A stretch of DNA of 64,000 nt from Septoria linicola (taxonomy: Eukaryota; Ascomycota; Dothideomycetes; Mycosphaerellales; Mycosphaerellaceae): NCBI GenBank assembly GCA_024114885.1, contig CP099419.1, positions 3,782,001 to 3,846,000 on the forward strand, in the 5' to 3' direction. The notes under the pieces are model-generated. The model saw only the letters and a list, made by a program, of their open reading frames with translations, had not been told where the DNA came from and made no database searches. The position numbers were made by a program, and so were the translations under genes. Below, piece after piece: positions 12,040 to 22,985 of this stretch; position 1 is the stretch's first letter; each line of letters opens with the position of its first letter.

Positions 12040-15000
12040 ATACCTCCTATACTATACTTTAAACTATACTAGTAGTATAGATAGATAAGCGATTAGTACT
12101 AGTATTCGTTTACGGTTACTAACAGCTCTAAACTCCTAGAGAATCAAGTCTTTAACTACCTTACGTAGTAGTTATCGTATATAAAGGTAATCTACTTTAG
12201 GGACTATTTTATAGCGGACTTGATTAGATAAAGTACCTCTCTACGATAGTAGCTCGAACTATTAAGACGGGTTAATTATAGCTAGACTTAAACATAGTAC
12301 GACTATCTCGTAGTAGCGGCCGTTAAAGGTAATATCGCTAAATTTAGCTAAAATAGTCGACTTAAGAAGCTTCTACTAGCTACTAGCGAAGCTGAGCTAG
12401 CTTGTACTAGCGAGCGAGACTTATACTAGGGTATTAGGTACAGTTTTAATAATACTATACTAGTATCTTAATCGAGCTAGAGTTTAAATTACAGAGGCGG
12501 ATACTTGATAATTACCCGTAGGAAGCTTAGAGAGGCAGAGCTAGCTGTCTAAGAACCCGGACTCTATAATAAGGTTATCTCCGATAAAGTAGACGACGAG
12601 CTTAGCGAGGAGACATACGTTATCTCGGCCGCTATTAATATAGTAGCGGAGAAAGCTCGTAATAAAGAAGCTGTAGGGTAGCGGAAGCTAGATAATTGTA
12701 TTAGCGCCTATACTCTTTATAAGCGAGTTACTAATAAGATCAAACTAGTAAATGCCGATATTACTATAACTAATAGCTTAAACCCTAGCGGATTAAAGGA
12801 CTAGCGACGGACTTATATTAAGAAGGAAGTAGCTATACTACCTAGCACTAGACCTTATAATAGTAAGTACTTAACTAAGAGGTTCTCGACGATCGAGCCT
12901 AGATTACGCCTAACGCTCGAACAGCTTATAAAGTTCAAACCTAGTATAGAACTACTACTAAAAGAGCTAGATTTATTATACTATATACTAAGGAATCGAG
13001 AAGCTGCCTTTGCGTAGGACTTTACGTATTTAGGCCGAATCAATCCTAATATTACTCCGCTATAGAAGATTCGGACAGTTCCTTACGAGCTATAGTAGTA
13101 TCTAGGCTTCAAGCTGAACCTATCGCTATAATATATCGTAGAGGACATACTAAGACAACGAATCCAAGCTAGAACTCTTAAGCTATACTATGGTACCTAT
13201 CGAAACCTATACTTCCTTATTAGTAAGAAGATAGAGGTAGGTAAGCTAAAGAAGTATTAGTTAATTAACGTAGCTTAGAAGTTTAATCAAGTTACTATAA
13301 GAGATTCGAACTTACTACCCGACGCTAAGGGTTTCTCTAAGGACTTTACCGGTTACGCGCTAGCCTTATTAGTTAATGTCTTCTCTAGATATAACCAAAT
13401 CCTACTCGATGAATTATATAGAGACCTTATAGGCTTTAACTTACTACTAGGCTTGTTATAGTAGACAACGTTACTATAAGGAGCTACGAATTCTGTTACC
13501 TAGTTCGTTCGTATTATTAATCAAGTACTTATAGAGTATGTCTCGTATAAGGTACGGCTGTTCCTTAATAATATTAGTATTAAAGGGCCTAAGACGAAGT
13601 ACGATAGTAAAGAGGTTAAACCTAGCCTCCGCCGTTACGTTATTAAACATATTATAGCTATAGACGACGTTCTCTATAATATAGAACGAGCTAATATAAC
13701 CGTAGCTTTTAATAAGCTATAGCTCTATTACGAACAACTAGTAATCGTTAGTTACCTTACTAGTATCGATAGTCGCTATCTAGACTTTATAAGAGTAGCG
13801 AAGATTAAGAAATAGCCGACGCTAGAAAATTAGAAAAAGGTTCGAATCTTCCTTAGCGTAGTTACGTACTACCGCGTCTAGGTTAAAGGTTTCACGATTA
13901 TCCTTACTCCGCTGTTCAAACTCTTATAGAAGGATACTAAGTTTTAATAGACTACTAAATACTAACTAGCTAAAGACGTCGTCTTAAAGGTACTAGTTTC
14001 AGCCCTAGCCCTAGTTACTCTTAACTATAGAGAAGGGGTAGGACTTATTATCGTAGGCGTAGATTCGAGTAGCAAAGGTTAGGGATATACGCTTTTTTAA
14101 TATAATCGAGACGAGCTACTTCTCCGCTATCTAGTTCGATATAAGTCCGGCCTATTTAACCTAGTAGAAGTTAAGTACGATACTAGAAAGCGCGAATGCC
14201 TTAGTGTACTAAAGGTATTAAAGAAGCTAAAACTATAGCTATTTAGAGTATACTTCTAACTAGAGATTAATATAAATACCCTCGTTTACTAGCTTAACAA
14301 AGCTGCCTCTAATTTACTAAATATAGTAATAACGCGCTAGCTAGTATAGATCTACCTCTTCGACTTTAACGTTATATATGTTCCTAGTAAGAAGTATATA
14401 GCTCTAGATTCGTTATTAAGGAAGCCTACTACGCCTAAAGATATAGAGGCTATAGAACAGGAAGAAGACGTAGATCTGATAATTAACGAGCAATTCTTCG
14501 ATACCTTTTACGTTAACGCTTTCTCTATATAGGTAATTTAGAGCGAGCTACCTACGATTAATAGAATCTACTCTTAGGAGTTAATAAATATCGCTTTCGT
14601 GCTTATACGAATATAAAGACCTAAGAGAGTTTCTAATAACGAGTACAAGCGGTTAAGAAAGAAGTGTCGGCTGTTTTGTATTAAAAACAACTAGCTCTAG
14701 CGCTAAGAGCGAGTAGCTAGACCTCTATAGCGAGTTATTAATAAACCTAAAGCGCGAGCTCGTATTATTAAGGCATACTATTATAAGAACGGTTATCGTA
14801 GCGCTAAACAGACGTATAATCTTATCTAGAAACGATAGTAGTAGGATAGGGTTTAGGCTTAAATCTCGCTCGCTATTCGGTAATATACTATTTATAGTCT
14901 TCGGTATAGGAGATAGGTACCTAGAGAGCTATAAATCCTACTCTAAGTTACGGTCGGCTAGCGGTAGTATATCGATAGCTTGTATGTCTCGAAGAACTGT

Positions 15001-16116
15001 TCGTTAATAGTTATACGCGAATCTCTATCGCGCTAGCTAGAAGCACGTATGTTCTAGTACCTAGCGAAGAGTATCTCCTTAGTATAGATAGTAAGGTTTA
15101 TATAGGAAGAGATCTTTTACTAGTAGGGTGCCGCCGTAGAAGTTATCCTCGACAACTATAAGACTAACCTTAGTAACGTAGAGAAGCTACTACTATCGTA
15201 TAGTGTCAAGCGTATTAATATCTCGCCGTACTACCCTTAGTCTAACGCTATCGTTAAAGTCGGCTATAAGACGATATTAGACGCTTACTTAAAGCTCTCT
15301 AATGGTAGCCTTTATTCGATTAGAGACTATATTCCGGTAGTGTTATAGGCGGAAAGAACGATAATAGTCTCTACTACCGGCCTAACGCTGTCGGAAGTAA
15401 TAATTAGGCGTGACGTAGTACTACTAATCGAACTAGAACACTACACCTTCCGGATTATGGATTAGGGCAAGGTTAAGACTAGAGTAGAGCTTCTTACGAT
15501 TCGAGCTCAAGCCCTAGAAGCTATAGAAACAACTGTAGAAGAAGGACGACTACGTTAATAGCGTCTCTAAGAGTAGAACAAGGCGTACTTCGATAAACAT
15601 CGCTATATAGACCTTACTATACTAAAGAAAGAAGATCTCGTATTAGTATACCGCTCTAAGTTAAAAACTAGCTTCTCCTACAAGCTTACGTTTAGATAGG
15701 AAGGCCCTTTTAGGGTATCCGAAGTATTATAGGGAAGTATATCGTATAAGCTTAAGGAACTAGATAGCTTAAAACGGGAGTATATCTATAAGAGGATAGA
15801 CCTTAAGAAATACACCTTTCTACGAGAAAACCTAAAGCTAGTTCCGGATTAGATTAAACTAGAAGAAGTACCGCTACTAATAGAGAAGGTTATAGAACTA
15901 GGCCTTCTACCTAGGTATAAGTATCCGTAGATCTTTATTAGTAAGCTATTAGTAATAACTTAAGAAGAAAGGGAGAGTTATATACGCTAGCTACTAACGG
16001 AGCTTAAAGAAGAAATAGAAGACTTAGTAAGCTAAAGGCTAAAGCTAGCCCGGCGGAGCTAAAGATTTAGAAATTCGATAGGCGATACTTAATTAGGGGT
16101 ATAAGCTAAGATCTAG
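12040..16116 (+). pseudogene. Pol of copy B: reverse transcriptase, RNase H, integrase (RIP-inactivated)
   Basis: One frame, shifted by -1 relative to Gag, open for about 1,350 codons when TAG/TAA are read through. Visible in order: RT with YRNLYFLISKKIEVGKLKKY and a catalytic loop VRLFLNNISIKG that stands where gypsy elements carry LDD (Asp to Asn fits RIP); RNase H with VGVDSSSKGQGYTLFQYNRD and VKYDTRKRECL; the integrase HHCC region around KNGYRSAKQTYNLIQKR; the integrase core with VILDNYKTN and ISPYYPQSNAIVKVGYK. The domain order RT-RH-IN defines Ty3/gypsy. I see no chromodomain before the frame ends near 16,116. Confidence 0.85.
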
Positions 16117-17299
16117 CTACTAAAGCCTAGCCTCTACTATAAAAGGGCTAATCTTCCTAAGATCGTACTATCTCGAGCACTTCTTTTGTTCCTAGAGCTA
16201 CTATCGAGCTCTAATCTAAGCTTCCCGAGCTCCTCTTTTACTAGATTAGTAAAAATCTAGCTAATCCTAACTGTCCCGACGCTGTTTTCTATAGCTAAGA
16301 TAAGTATCTATATAGCTAGTTACTCCTCTAAACTCAACTTTTAAGTACAGATTCTATATCTACTAGTTAACCTACTATCCTACTCCTTTTTCTAAGTCCT
16401 AAGCCTACTATCGCTATAAAAGTTAGCTGTCCCGAGCTACTTTCTACTACTAGGTCTTAAAAATCTAAGCTAGACCTATACTCTTAAAGCTCTTTTCTAC
16501 TAGCGATTTCTAAGGGAGATAAGGGTTTTCTGTCCTAAAGGTCCTTTTTTGCCGCTAATCTTCGCCTAACTAAAGGAATCGCTAAAAGTGTTAGTTTCTA
16601 GCGAAGAATTCTTGAAGTTTAAGGTTTTCGGCCTACGTAAGAGTAGAGAAGCTTGAATCTTTAGTAATAGCGGCGCTAATAGCTCCTTCCTAGCTATTAA
16701 CTATAGCGCTAGCGGTCTCTTACGACGTAGAAAGCGCGATCTAGTAAGTCGACTAGGTATACGAGAAATAAGGCTCTTTTAAGTTAGTAGAGGTAACGAC
16801 GATAGTATCTAAGTCTTAGTCCTTGTCGGCGATAGTAAGGTATATACTATAGTAGTTAGTAGTTACGTTAGTAGTAAGCGACGGCTACGGAAGTATTAAG
16901 GTAAAGTAAACTTTTAGTTATCTTTTTAAACGATAACTAAAACCTTACGTAACTAAGCCTCGCGTATAGACCCCTAATCCTAACGGTAGTTACGCTACTA
17001 CGATAAGGTATATAATTAGACTACTTTTACGCTCTAAACGATCTCTTCTTCCTTATTAACTATTACTTAGTTACTATAGAGCCTTACTTCTATTAAGTTC
17101 GATTCTTATCTTTCGTTACTACCTAGTAACGCTATATAGCTGTTTATATACGTGAGCGGTAACTAATATAATAGAAAACTCTATAACCGGTTACGCGCCC
17201 GACCCTCCTTACTATTCAAGTCACTTATTACTAGTTACGCGCTTTATATCGCCCTAAGCCGCTAATACGACTATTTAAAGACGTTCTCTTTCCCTATCG
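16117..17299 (+). other. Spacer between Pol and third frame, copy B
   Basis: About 1.2 kb without a convincing frame. It holds one unit of the 104-bp sequence that is expanded in A and C (about 16,177-16,282) and the palindrome at 16,915. The length suggests its own regulatory or splicing function, but nothing specific can be read. Confidence 0.5.
16915..16939. repeat. 25-bp palindrome, copy B, Pol/ORF3 boundary
   Basis: Left arm TAGTTATCTTTT, right arm AAACGATAACTA, extended by TTTT before and AAAA after. It lies downstream of integrase and upstream of the third frame. Confidence 0.9.
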
Positions 17300-20200
17300 T
17301 ATATAAAGAACAAGACTTCCCCTTTCTAGCGTTCTTTAACGCCTAAACGCTTATTAAGACTAGCGCTTTCGCCTTCTACCTCGCCCGTTCGAAGTCCTAT
17401 ATAAGAACTACTTAGACAAGAGTCTCTAAAGAAACGACGAAAGATAGCTTCTTCAAGTTCTATATAAGGCATAGCGCTCGCTCGTATTAATCGCGAAGGC
17501 TCTATCGTTAGCTTCTAGCCTTTAAGTAGACCTCTTATAGGTATAACGAACCTTAATAATACTACCGAAGCTATTCTATCGCTAGAGACACTATAAGACT
17601 AAGAGGAGAGCGTCGACTTAGTACTTAAGCAAGTCGAGGAAGTAAACGACAGGATGAAGATCGGTATATTTAACTTCTTTAAACGCCTCTTAACTAAGAT
17701 TTTACCGAAGTACCTTAACGCGTAGAGTATAAAGCGCGATAATATAAAGAAGATACGCTAAGAAGGCTAGGACTTAGTAAAGGAGAGAAACTTGATTTAG
17801 TAGTAGCTACGTATAGAATTTAGGTACAAGTAAAACTTCCCCTTCCTTAACTAAGTCTTATATAATAAAAAGATACTTAGGAACCTTCGTTAATAGTTAA
17901 ATAAGTATAAAAGCGCCTTCGAAGAGAGCGAGCCTAAAGACTAGGTCTTCTCGGCGTAGTAAAAGCAAGATCGTTTCTATTAGTAAGTAGCGAATATGTT
18001 CTCTCGTAGCTAGCATTTTTAGCTATAGAGAAGTAAGAAGACTCCTAGCTCGTAGGGCTTAGGCTTTATTAATACGAACTTAGATAGGAGACGCTACTAG
18101 AACAAGTTTAAGAAGGAGCTCTTATAGGTCGACGTATTTAGCTATAAGATAAGAGAAGCACGCCTAGAGGCGGGCTATAGACTTAATTAGTACGGATTTA
18201 TAGTTAAGCTTACTAAAGGAGAGGCCTTCGAAGAACCGACCTACGTGTTTCTAGTAGTAGAGAGATAGCCCTTAATGTCCTATAGACTATTACCTCCTCC
18301 TAGAAATCCAAGATCTAATAGACGACCCTCTTCCTCTACGCCTAAGGGCCTATCCTTATCTAGTCCTACTCGAAACTCTAGTTAAGAAGGAGAAGGTAAT
18401 TTACTTACGACCCTAGAGCCTTATCCTAGAGATTCTATATTACCTAGTACTATATAGAGGCTAAAAGCTTAGTTAGAGAAGTTAACGCTAAGCTCTACGA
18501 AGAAGCCTACGCCTATCCTTTATAAAAGCGGAAGGCTTACTAGAATTCGCGCTAGAGAAACTATTATTACCTCGATCGAAACTTCTCTTATACTAAGCAC
18601 TTTAGGTAATAGCGATCCTACGTAAGACTAAGTACTACCTACGACGGAGCCGCTACTAGGTCCGTAACGCCTATCGCTAATCGTACTAGAAGATAATAGT
18701 AGAATTAAGCCGGAGAGCGACTCGGAGCCTAATCTACGCTACTAGGCTTATATAAAGGATAGTATTACCTCTAAAGTCTACTACTAGGTAATCGTTAGCG
18801 GAGCTCTTAAAGAAGTCGATAATGTCTAGGAGAAGAAGAAAGTAGCTAAGAGCTACGCTTTAATTAATATTCTTCTATACCTTAGCTAGCCTCTTTATAA
18901 AGAATATATAGCTAAGATAGGTAATACTATAGGTTTAAAGCTACCGAAGACGGCTAACGTAACGTATACCCTCTACTAGCGTATTGTTTAGATAGGTAGT
19001 ATAGCTGATCTCTAAGCTTTTATCGCCTAGAACGCTTAAAACCGGACGTAGTTCAAGCTAGAAGCGAATACTTTCTTCTCTAAGCCTATAGGACGTACTC
19101 GTTACGGTAAGAAGGGTACTAATACTTAGGAACTAGAGGACGATATTAACGCCCTAATACGTAAGGTAGGTAGGAGCTACCTCGGACCCTTTTAGTTCTC
19201 CGCGACCGAGGTAGACTTAAAGGTTACTTCTAACGTCCGTTAGAAGGCTTAGGAGCTCTTAGACTACGATAGTAATAAGGGTACCTAGACCGACTACGGC
19301 TTCCTCTTTTATTCTCCTTCTACTAGAGGCCTATTTCAGATTCTAGGCTCCTTACTCGAAGCTATACGGTAGGAGTTTATAGTGTATCGATAGTATAACA
19401 CAGCTATTAGTTAGTATAGTTAGTCTTGTAGTATATAGTACTCGCTGTCCTAATAGCTTCTTCGCTAGTATCCTCTACTATAGCTATATTAGCTAGTTAC
19501 TACTCTATATACGACCGTTAAATACGTAGCCTACCTATCTACTACCTTTTATATCTTCGACGATAAGGCTAGTTCTAACTACCCTAACGGCTTCTAGTAT
19601 ATCGCCTTAAACGAGAATATACTACTTAAGGAGAAGGGCCTTAATTAGGTTTAGTTTACGATCTCTCTAGACGATACTAGCGATAGAGGACGACTTTTAC
19701 TAACCTCTAACGCGGTTAGTAACGGGCTCTTTGACCCTAAGGAGGCAAAGTAGCTAGCGAGGCGTATTATCTCTAATAAGTAAAGCTATAGTATAGGCTT
19801 CGTCGAGACTATAGCTCTAGTAATTACTAACGATATAAAAGCTAACCTTAACCTTAGTTAGAAGAACCCTTATACTAATACGGGCTCGCTAGTTATTTCG
19901 CACCCCTACCTCCCTTAGTAGTATACTCGTATAGACGAAGAGTATCGTATAATTCCGATAGTATTTCTAGCCTACCCTAATAGTTAAGTATTAGATAAGT
20001 TACCTAATAGTAATCGTATTAACGTTTCTACGGTCTATAGCGTATATCTCTATCGTAAACGAATACCCTTTATAGCTTTAGGCACTATATACCCTATATA
20101 AGTAATAAAACCTTTCGCTACTAAGGTACTATTAACTAGCCTAGGCCCGATTTCCGATACCTTAGTAGGCCGAGTTCTATAGGCAGATTAGGTAGTAAGT

Positions 20201-20478
20201 ATAGAAATAAAGAAGCTCTTTAGTATAAGTAAGGAGGAGTTCAAGGTCTATATAGCTAAATAGTAGACTACGGCTAAAGCTTAATTCGATACTACCTACG
20301 CTACAGCTATAGACATTAAGGAGCATATATTTAGCGAAGCTAGTTTTATAAGCGCGGATAGTAACTTAGAAGTATTAGTGTTAAAGAAGAGAGGCGCTGT
20401 TCCTAAGGAGATCCCTAAGAGTATAGTAGAAGAGTAGCGTCTAGCGAATAATAATCGGATCTAAGAAGGTGTTTTTAG
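17300..20478 (+). pseudogene. Third frame (ORF3) of copy B, unknown protein, RIP-inactivated
   Basis: A frame open for about 1,000 codons (TAG/TAA read as RIP products) between integrase and the 3' LTR, where most fungal gypsy elements have nothing. An ATG at 17,654 begins MKIGIFNFFKRLLTKIL, but the frame is open further upstream. The first 200 residues are lysine-rich and probably coiled coil; a Ser/Pro-rich linker follows; the second half looks globular, for example SYALINILLYLSQPLYKEYI and VKYVAYLSTTFYIFDDKAS. I see no signal peptide, no envelope-like membrane anchor and no known enzyme motif. Copies in A and C align with it, so it is a standard part of the element and not a chance insertion. 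Function unknown. Confidence 0.65.
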
Positions 20479-20503
20479 TAGTTATCGTTAGAAAAGGTAA
20501 CTA
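20479..20503. repeat. 25-bp palindrome, copy B, ORF3/3' end boundary
   Basis: Left arm TAGTTATCGTTA, right side ending AAGGTAACTA. It closes the third frame, 122 bp before the 3' LTR. Confidence 0.85.
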
Positions 20504-20610
20504 TTTAATAGGCCTCTAATTAAAAGTTTAATAGACTTTAATAGGAAAACTAGCTAGTTTTAAGCAATTCTAAGAAGGCTCTACGGGTAGTTAGGTGTCT
20601 AGTTAGACAC

Positions 20611-20625
20611 TAAGAAAGGGAGGAT
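20611..20625 (+). other. Polypurine tract of copy B
   Basis: Purine-rich AAGAAAGGGAGGA directly before the 3' LTR, as expected for the plus-strand priming site. Confidence 0.75.
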
Positions 20626-20905
20626 TAGTAAGGTAAAGGCCTACCTATATACCGTGCTTAGTAGTTTTAGTATAAAAGCAAGGTAGTAGCTCGTTTCTAA
20701 GATAGCAATGTTTACTCCACTTGATTAATTTAATGTCCTACGGTCCTAGTATAAGGCTCTCAGTCCTAGGGCTACTATTTTAAGCTCGTTACTACCGGTT
20801 AACACACGTATTACAAGACTATCACTCTCTGAACAGGTCTTGTTCTATAGCGACTACTCTTATACCTACCTAGAGGGTTAGTATTAGGGTAGTTGTTATC
20901 TATTA
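20626..20905 (+). repeat. 3' LTR of copy B
   Basis: About 280 bp, matching 7,884-8,161 apart from scattered transitions (for example GCAAAGG against GTAAAGG). It is followed by ATAC and then copy A sequence. Confidence 0.9.
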
Positions 20906-21624
20906 ATACTTCTATCTTAAAGTCCTTATTACTATTAATCTAACGCTAGGCTATCTTTAAGAGTTTACTATAATCTAAGTTACTATTATTAAGGTCTAAC
21001 CTAAGATAAGCCTAGAGCCTCTTACTAAAACGAAATAGTAGGCCTTATACGAATAGAAGAGTATAAGAACGCTCGTCTATATACGAAGTAGGTATAGTAT
21101 TAGAGTAGAGTATAAACTACCTTAAGTACTCTAAGAGATTATTATCCTCGCTATAGTCGACCTTATAAAGGTTTTTCTATATAGTAGTAGTTTCTAAGTA
21201 TATATATACTATCGTACTTTTAGTACTTCTTAATAATAGACTTCTTAAACTTAGTATAGTCTCGATTATAGAAACTATTAAGGCGCTAGTATCGTCTACG
21301 TTAGATAACTATAACCTAAGTAAGTAACTTCTCGTAAAGCTATTTATTATTATTAATAAGTAGAACGATATAGTTTCTATATATAGCCTTAAATCGCTTA
21401 ATATACTCGGTTACGTTCTCTCTATTAAAGAAGAGATTCTAGTCCGAGCTAGATATTAGCGGAACCTAAGCGACAATTACTTACTAGCTCTAGGTTATAT
21501 AGATAGTCTCTATAAGTAGCTAGAACTACGCTATAGATAGTCTATCTCTTAAGTCTAGTCCTTAAAAGATATTAGCGTTAGGGCTAAGGTTATTACCTCT
21601 TTAGTCCTTAGCTTCTATAGATAT
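20906..21624 (-). pseudogene. Gag of copy A, 5' fragment
   Basis: Begins at the RIP-altered start codon (ATA at 21,622-21,624 for the ATG seen in B at 9,101) and runs 719 bp to the copy B insertion. It continues at 7,883. It aligns with B 9,101-9,820. Confidence 0.7.
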
Positions 21625-21825
21625 ATTATTATCTAGTAGAGGGAATAAAGTAAAAGTAGGTAGTAGCTTTACTAGTAATCTTCGAATTTACTTATTAAGC
21701 TAGTTAGATAAGCTACTATCTAGTATTATAGGCTAGCTAGTAGATACTAATTTACTTATAGGGCTCGTTTAAAGATATTCTAAGAGTATATTATACTCTT
21801 CTTAATTAGGTTTTTAAATAAAATA

Positions 21826-21850
21826 TAGTTATCGTTTAAAACGATAACTA
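21826..21850. repeat. 25-bp palindrome, copy A, leader/Gag boundary
   Basis: Perfect arms TAGTTATCGTTT and AAACGATAACTA around a central A. It lies 201 bp before the former Gag start on the minus strand. Confidence 0.95.
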
Positions 21851-22559
21851 AAAATAAGAGTCTAAATTTATTAGCTATCTAAAAATAAATCGTTAAACTT
21901 TCCTTATAATACTAGAGCTATATTAATTATACCTAATAAGTAAAGTATATCGTATCGTATAGTTCGACTATTTATAGCGAGGCGTGTCCGTCTTACTTAT
22001 TTAGGTAATTTACTATATAACTATAGTAGTATAATATTATATTAGCCTATATTATATACTAGGTCTAGAGCCTTAGACGTAATTAGTATCCTTAGCTAAA
22101 CGATTAGCGTCTAACGCTATACTAGGGCTTATTCTAAGCGATCTATATACTAGAGGATACGAGATTATCTAGATAGGTCTAGCCTATTCTATAGCCTCTA
22201 CGCTATCTAAACGAGAGTGTTTTTACGCTAAACTAGAGTCTAATCGAAGACTATTATAGATATAGAGACCTCGAGTAAATCTCTAATATAGTAAGTCGCC
22301 TTACTATCTATATAATAGTTACTAAATAGATCCGTACTAAGAGGTACTAGAGGTTTATAACTTTTCTAGATTAGAGCGATATCTATATTCTAGAGGCTTC
22401 TATATTATTATAGCCTTTTAAGTCGCCTCTTACGTAGGCTCCTTTAGGCCTCTTATTAATATTTATAGTATATTAGTTCTCGCTTTAAGGCTACTATCTA
22501 CTCTCTACGCTTCTAGTCCTAGTATAAGAGAGAAGAGATAGCCCTACCTTCGGCTCTAT

Positions 22560-22838
22560 TAATAGATAATAACTACCCTAATACTAATCCTCTAGGTAGG
22601 TATAAGAGTAGTTATTATAGAACAAGACCTATTTAGAGAGTAATAGTCTTATAATACGTATATTAACTAGTAGTAACGAGCTTAAACTAGTAGTCCTAGA
22701 ACTAAGAGCCTATACTAGGACTATAGGATATTAAATTAATTAAGTAGAGTAAATATTACTATCTTAGAAACGAGCTACTACCTTACTTTTATACTAAAAC
22801 TACTAAGTATAGTATATAGGTAGGCCTTTACCTTACTA
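22560..22838 (-). repeat. Single LTR shared by copies C (3' LTR) and A (5' LTR)
   Basis: 279 bp in minus orientation. On its right it abuts C's polypurine tract; on its left it abuts A's leader. One LTR therefore joins two internal regions in head-to-tail tandem, with no flanking host sequence between them. Confidence 0.85.
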
Positions 22839-22853
22839 ATCCTTCCTTTCTTA
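22839..22853 (-). other. Polypurine tract of copy C
   Basis: Plus-strand ATCCTTCCTTTCTTA, that is a purine run on the minus strand directly before the 3' LTR; same position as 20,611-20,625 in B. Confidence 0.7.
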
Positions 22854-22960
22854 GTATCTAACTAGATACCTAACTACCTATAGAGCCTTCTTAGAATTAC
22901 TTAAAACTAGCTAGTTTTCTTATTAAAGTCTATTAAACTTTTAATTAGAGTTCTATTAAA

Positions 22961-22985
22961 TAGTTACCTTTTTTAACGATAACTA
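22961..22985. repeat. 25-bp palindrome, copy C, ORF3/3' end boundary
   Basis: TAGTTACCTTTT and a right side ending AACGATAACTA. Counterpart of 20,479 in B. Confidence 0.85.

Larger units (their letters stand above)
7884..20905 (+). mobile_element. Full-length LTR retroelement copy B, nested in copy A
   Basis: Complete 13.0-kb Ty3/gypsy-type element with direct LTRs of about 280 bp at both ends, running opposite to the element it interrupts. The sequence joined across it (cttcgttatata / ttctatcttaaag) matches uninterrupted copy C at about 33,875-33,890. ATAC flanks both ends and is a candidate 4-bp target duplication; extended to 5 bp it is TATAC against AATAC. The order is LTR, leader, Gag-protease, RT-RNase H-integrase, spacer, third frame, polypurine tract, LTR. 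It keeps more CpA and TpG than A or C, so it is the least mutated copy, but every frame still has many TAG/TAA. At 13 kb it is well above the usual 5-8 kb for fungal gypsy elements. Confidence 0.9.
20906..22838 (-). mobile_element. LTR retroelement copy A, right part (5' end)
   Basis: Minus-strand 5' end of copy A: LTR at 22,560-22,838, leader, palindrome and the first 719 bp of Gag, then interrupted by copy B. The leader immediately inside the LTR (CTTCGGCTCTAT on the plus strand) is identical in position to that inside copy C's 5' LTR, which proves that this LTR serves A as its 5' LTR. Confidence 0.85.

Noticed and set aside
17300..20478. ORF3 as a retroviral-type envelope gene
   Set aside because: Position fits, but no signal peptide, membrane anchor or cleavage-site pattern can be seen in the read-through translation.
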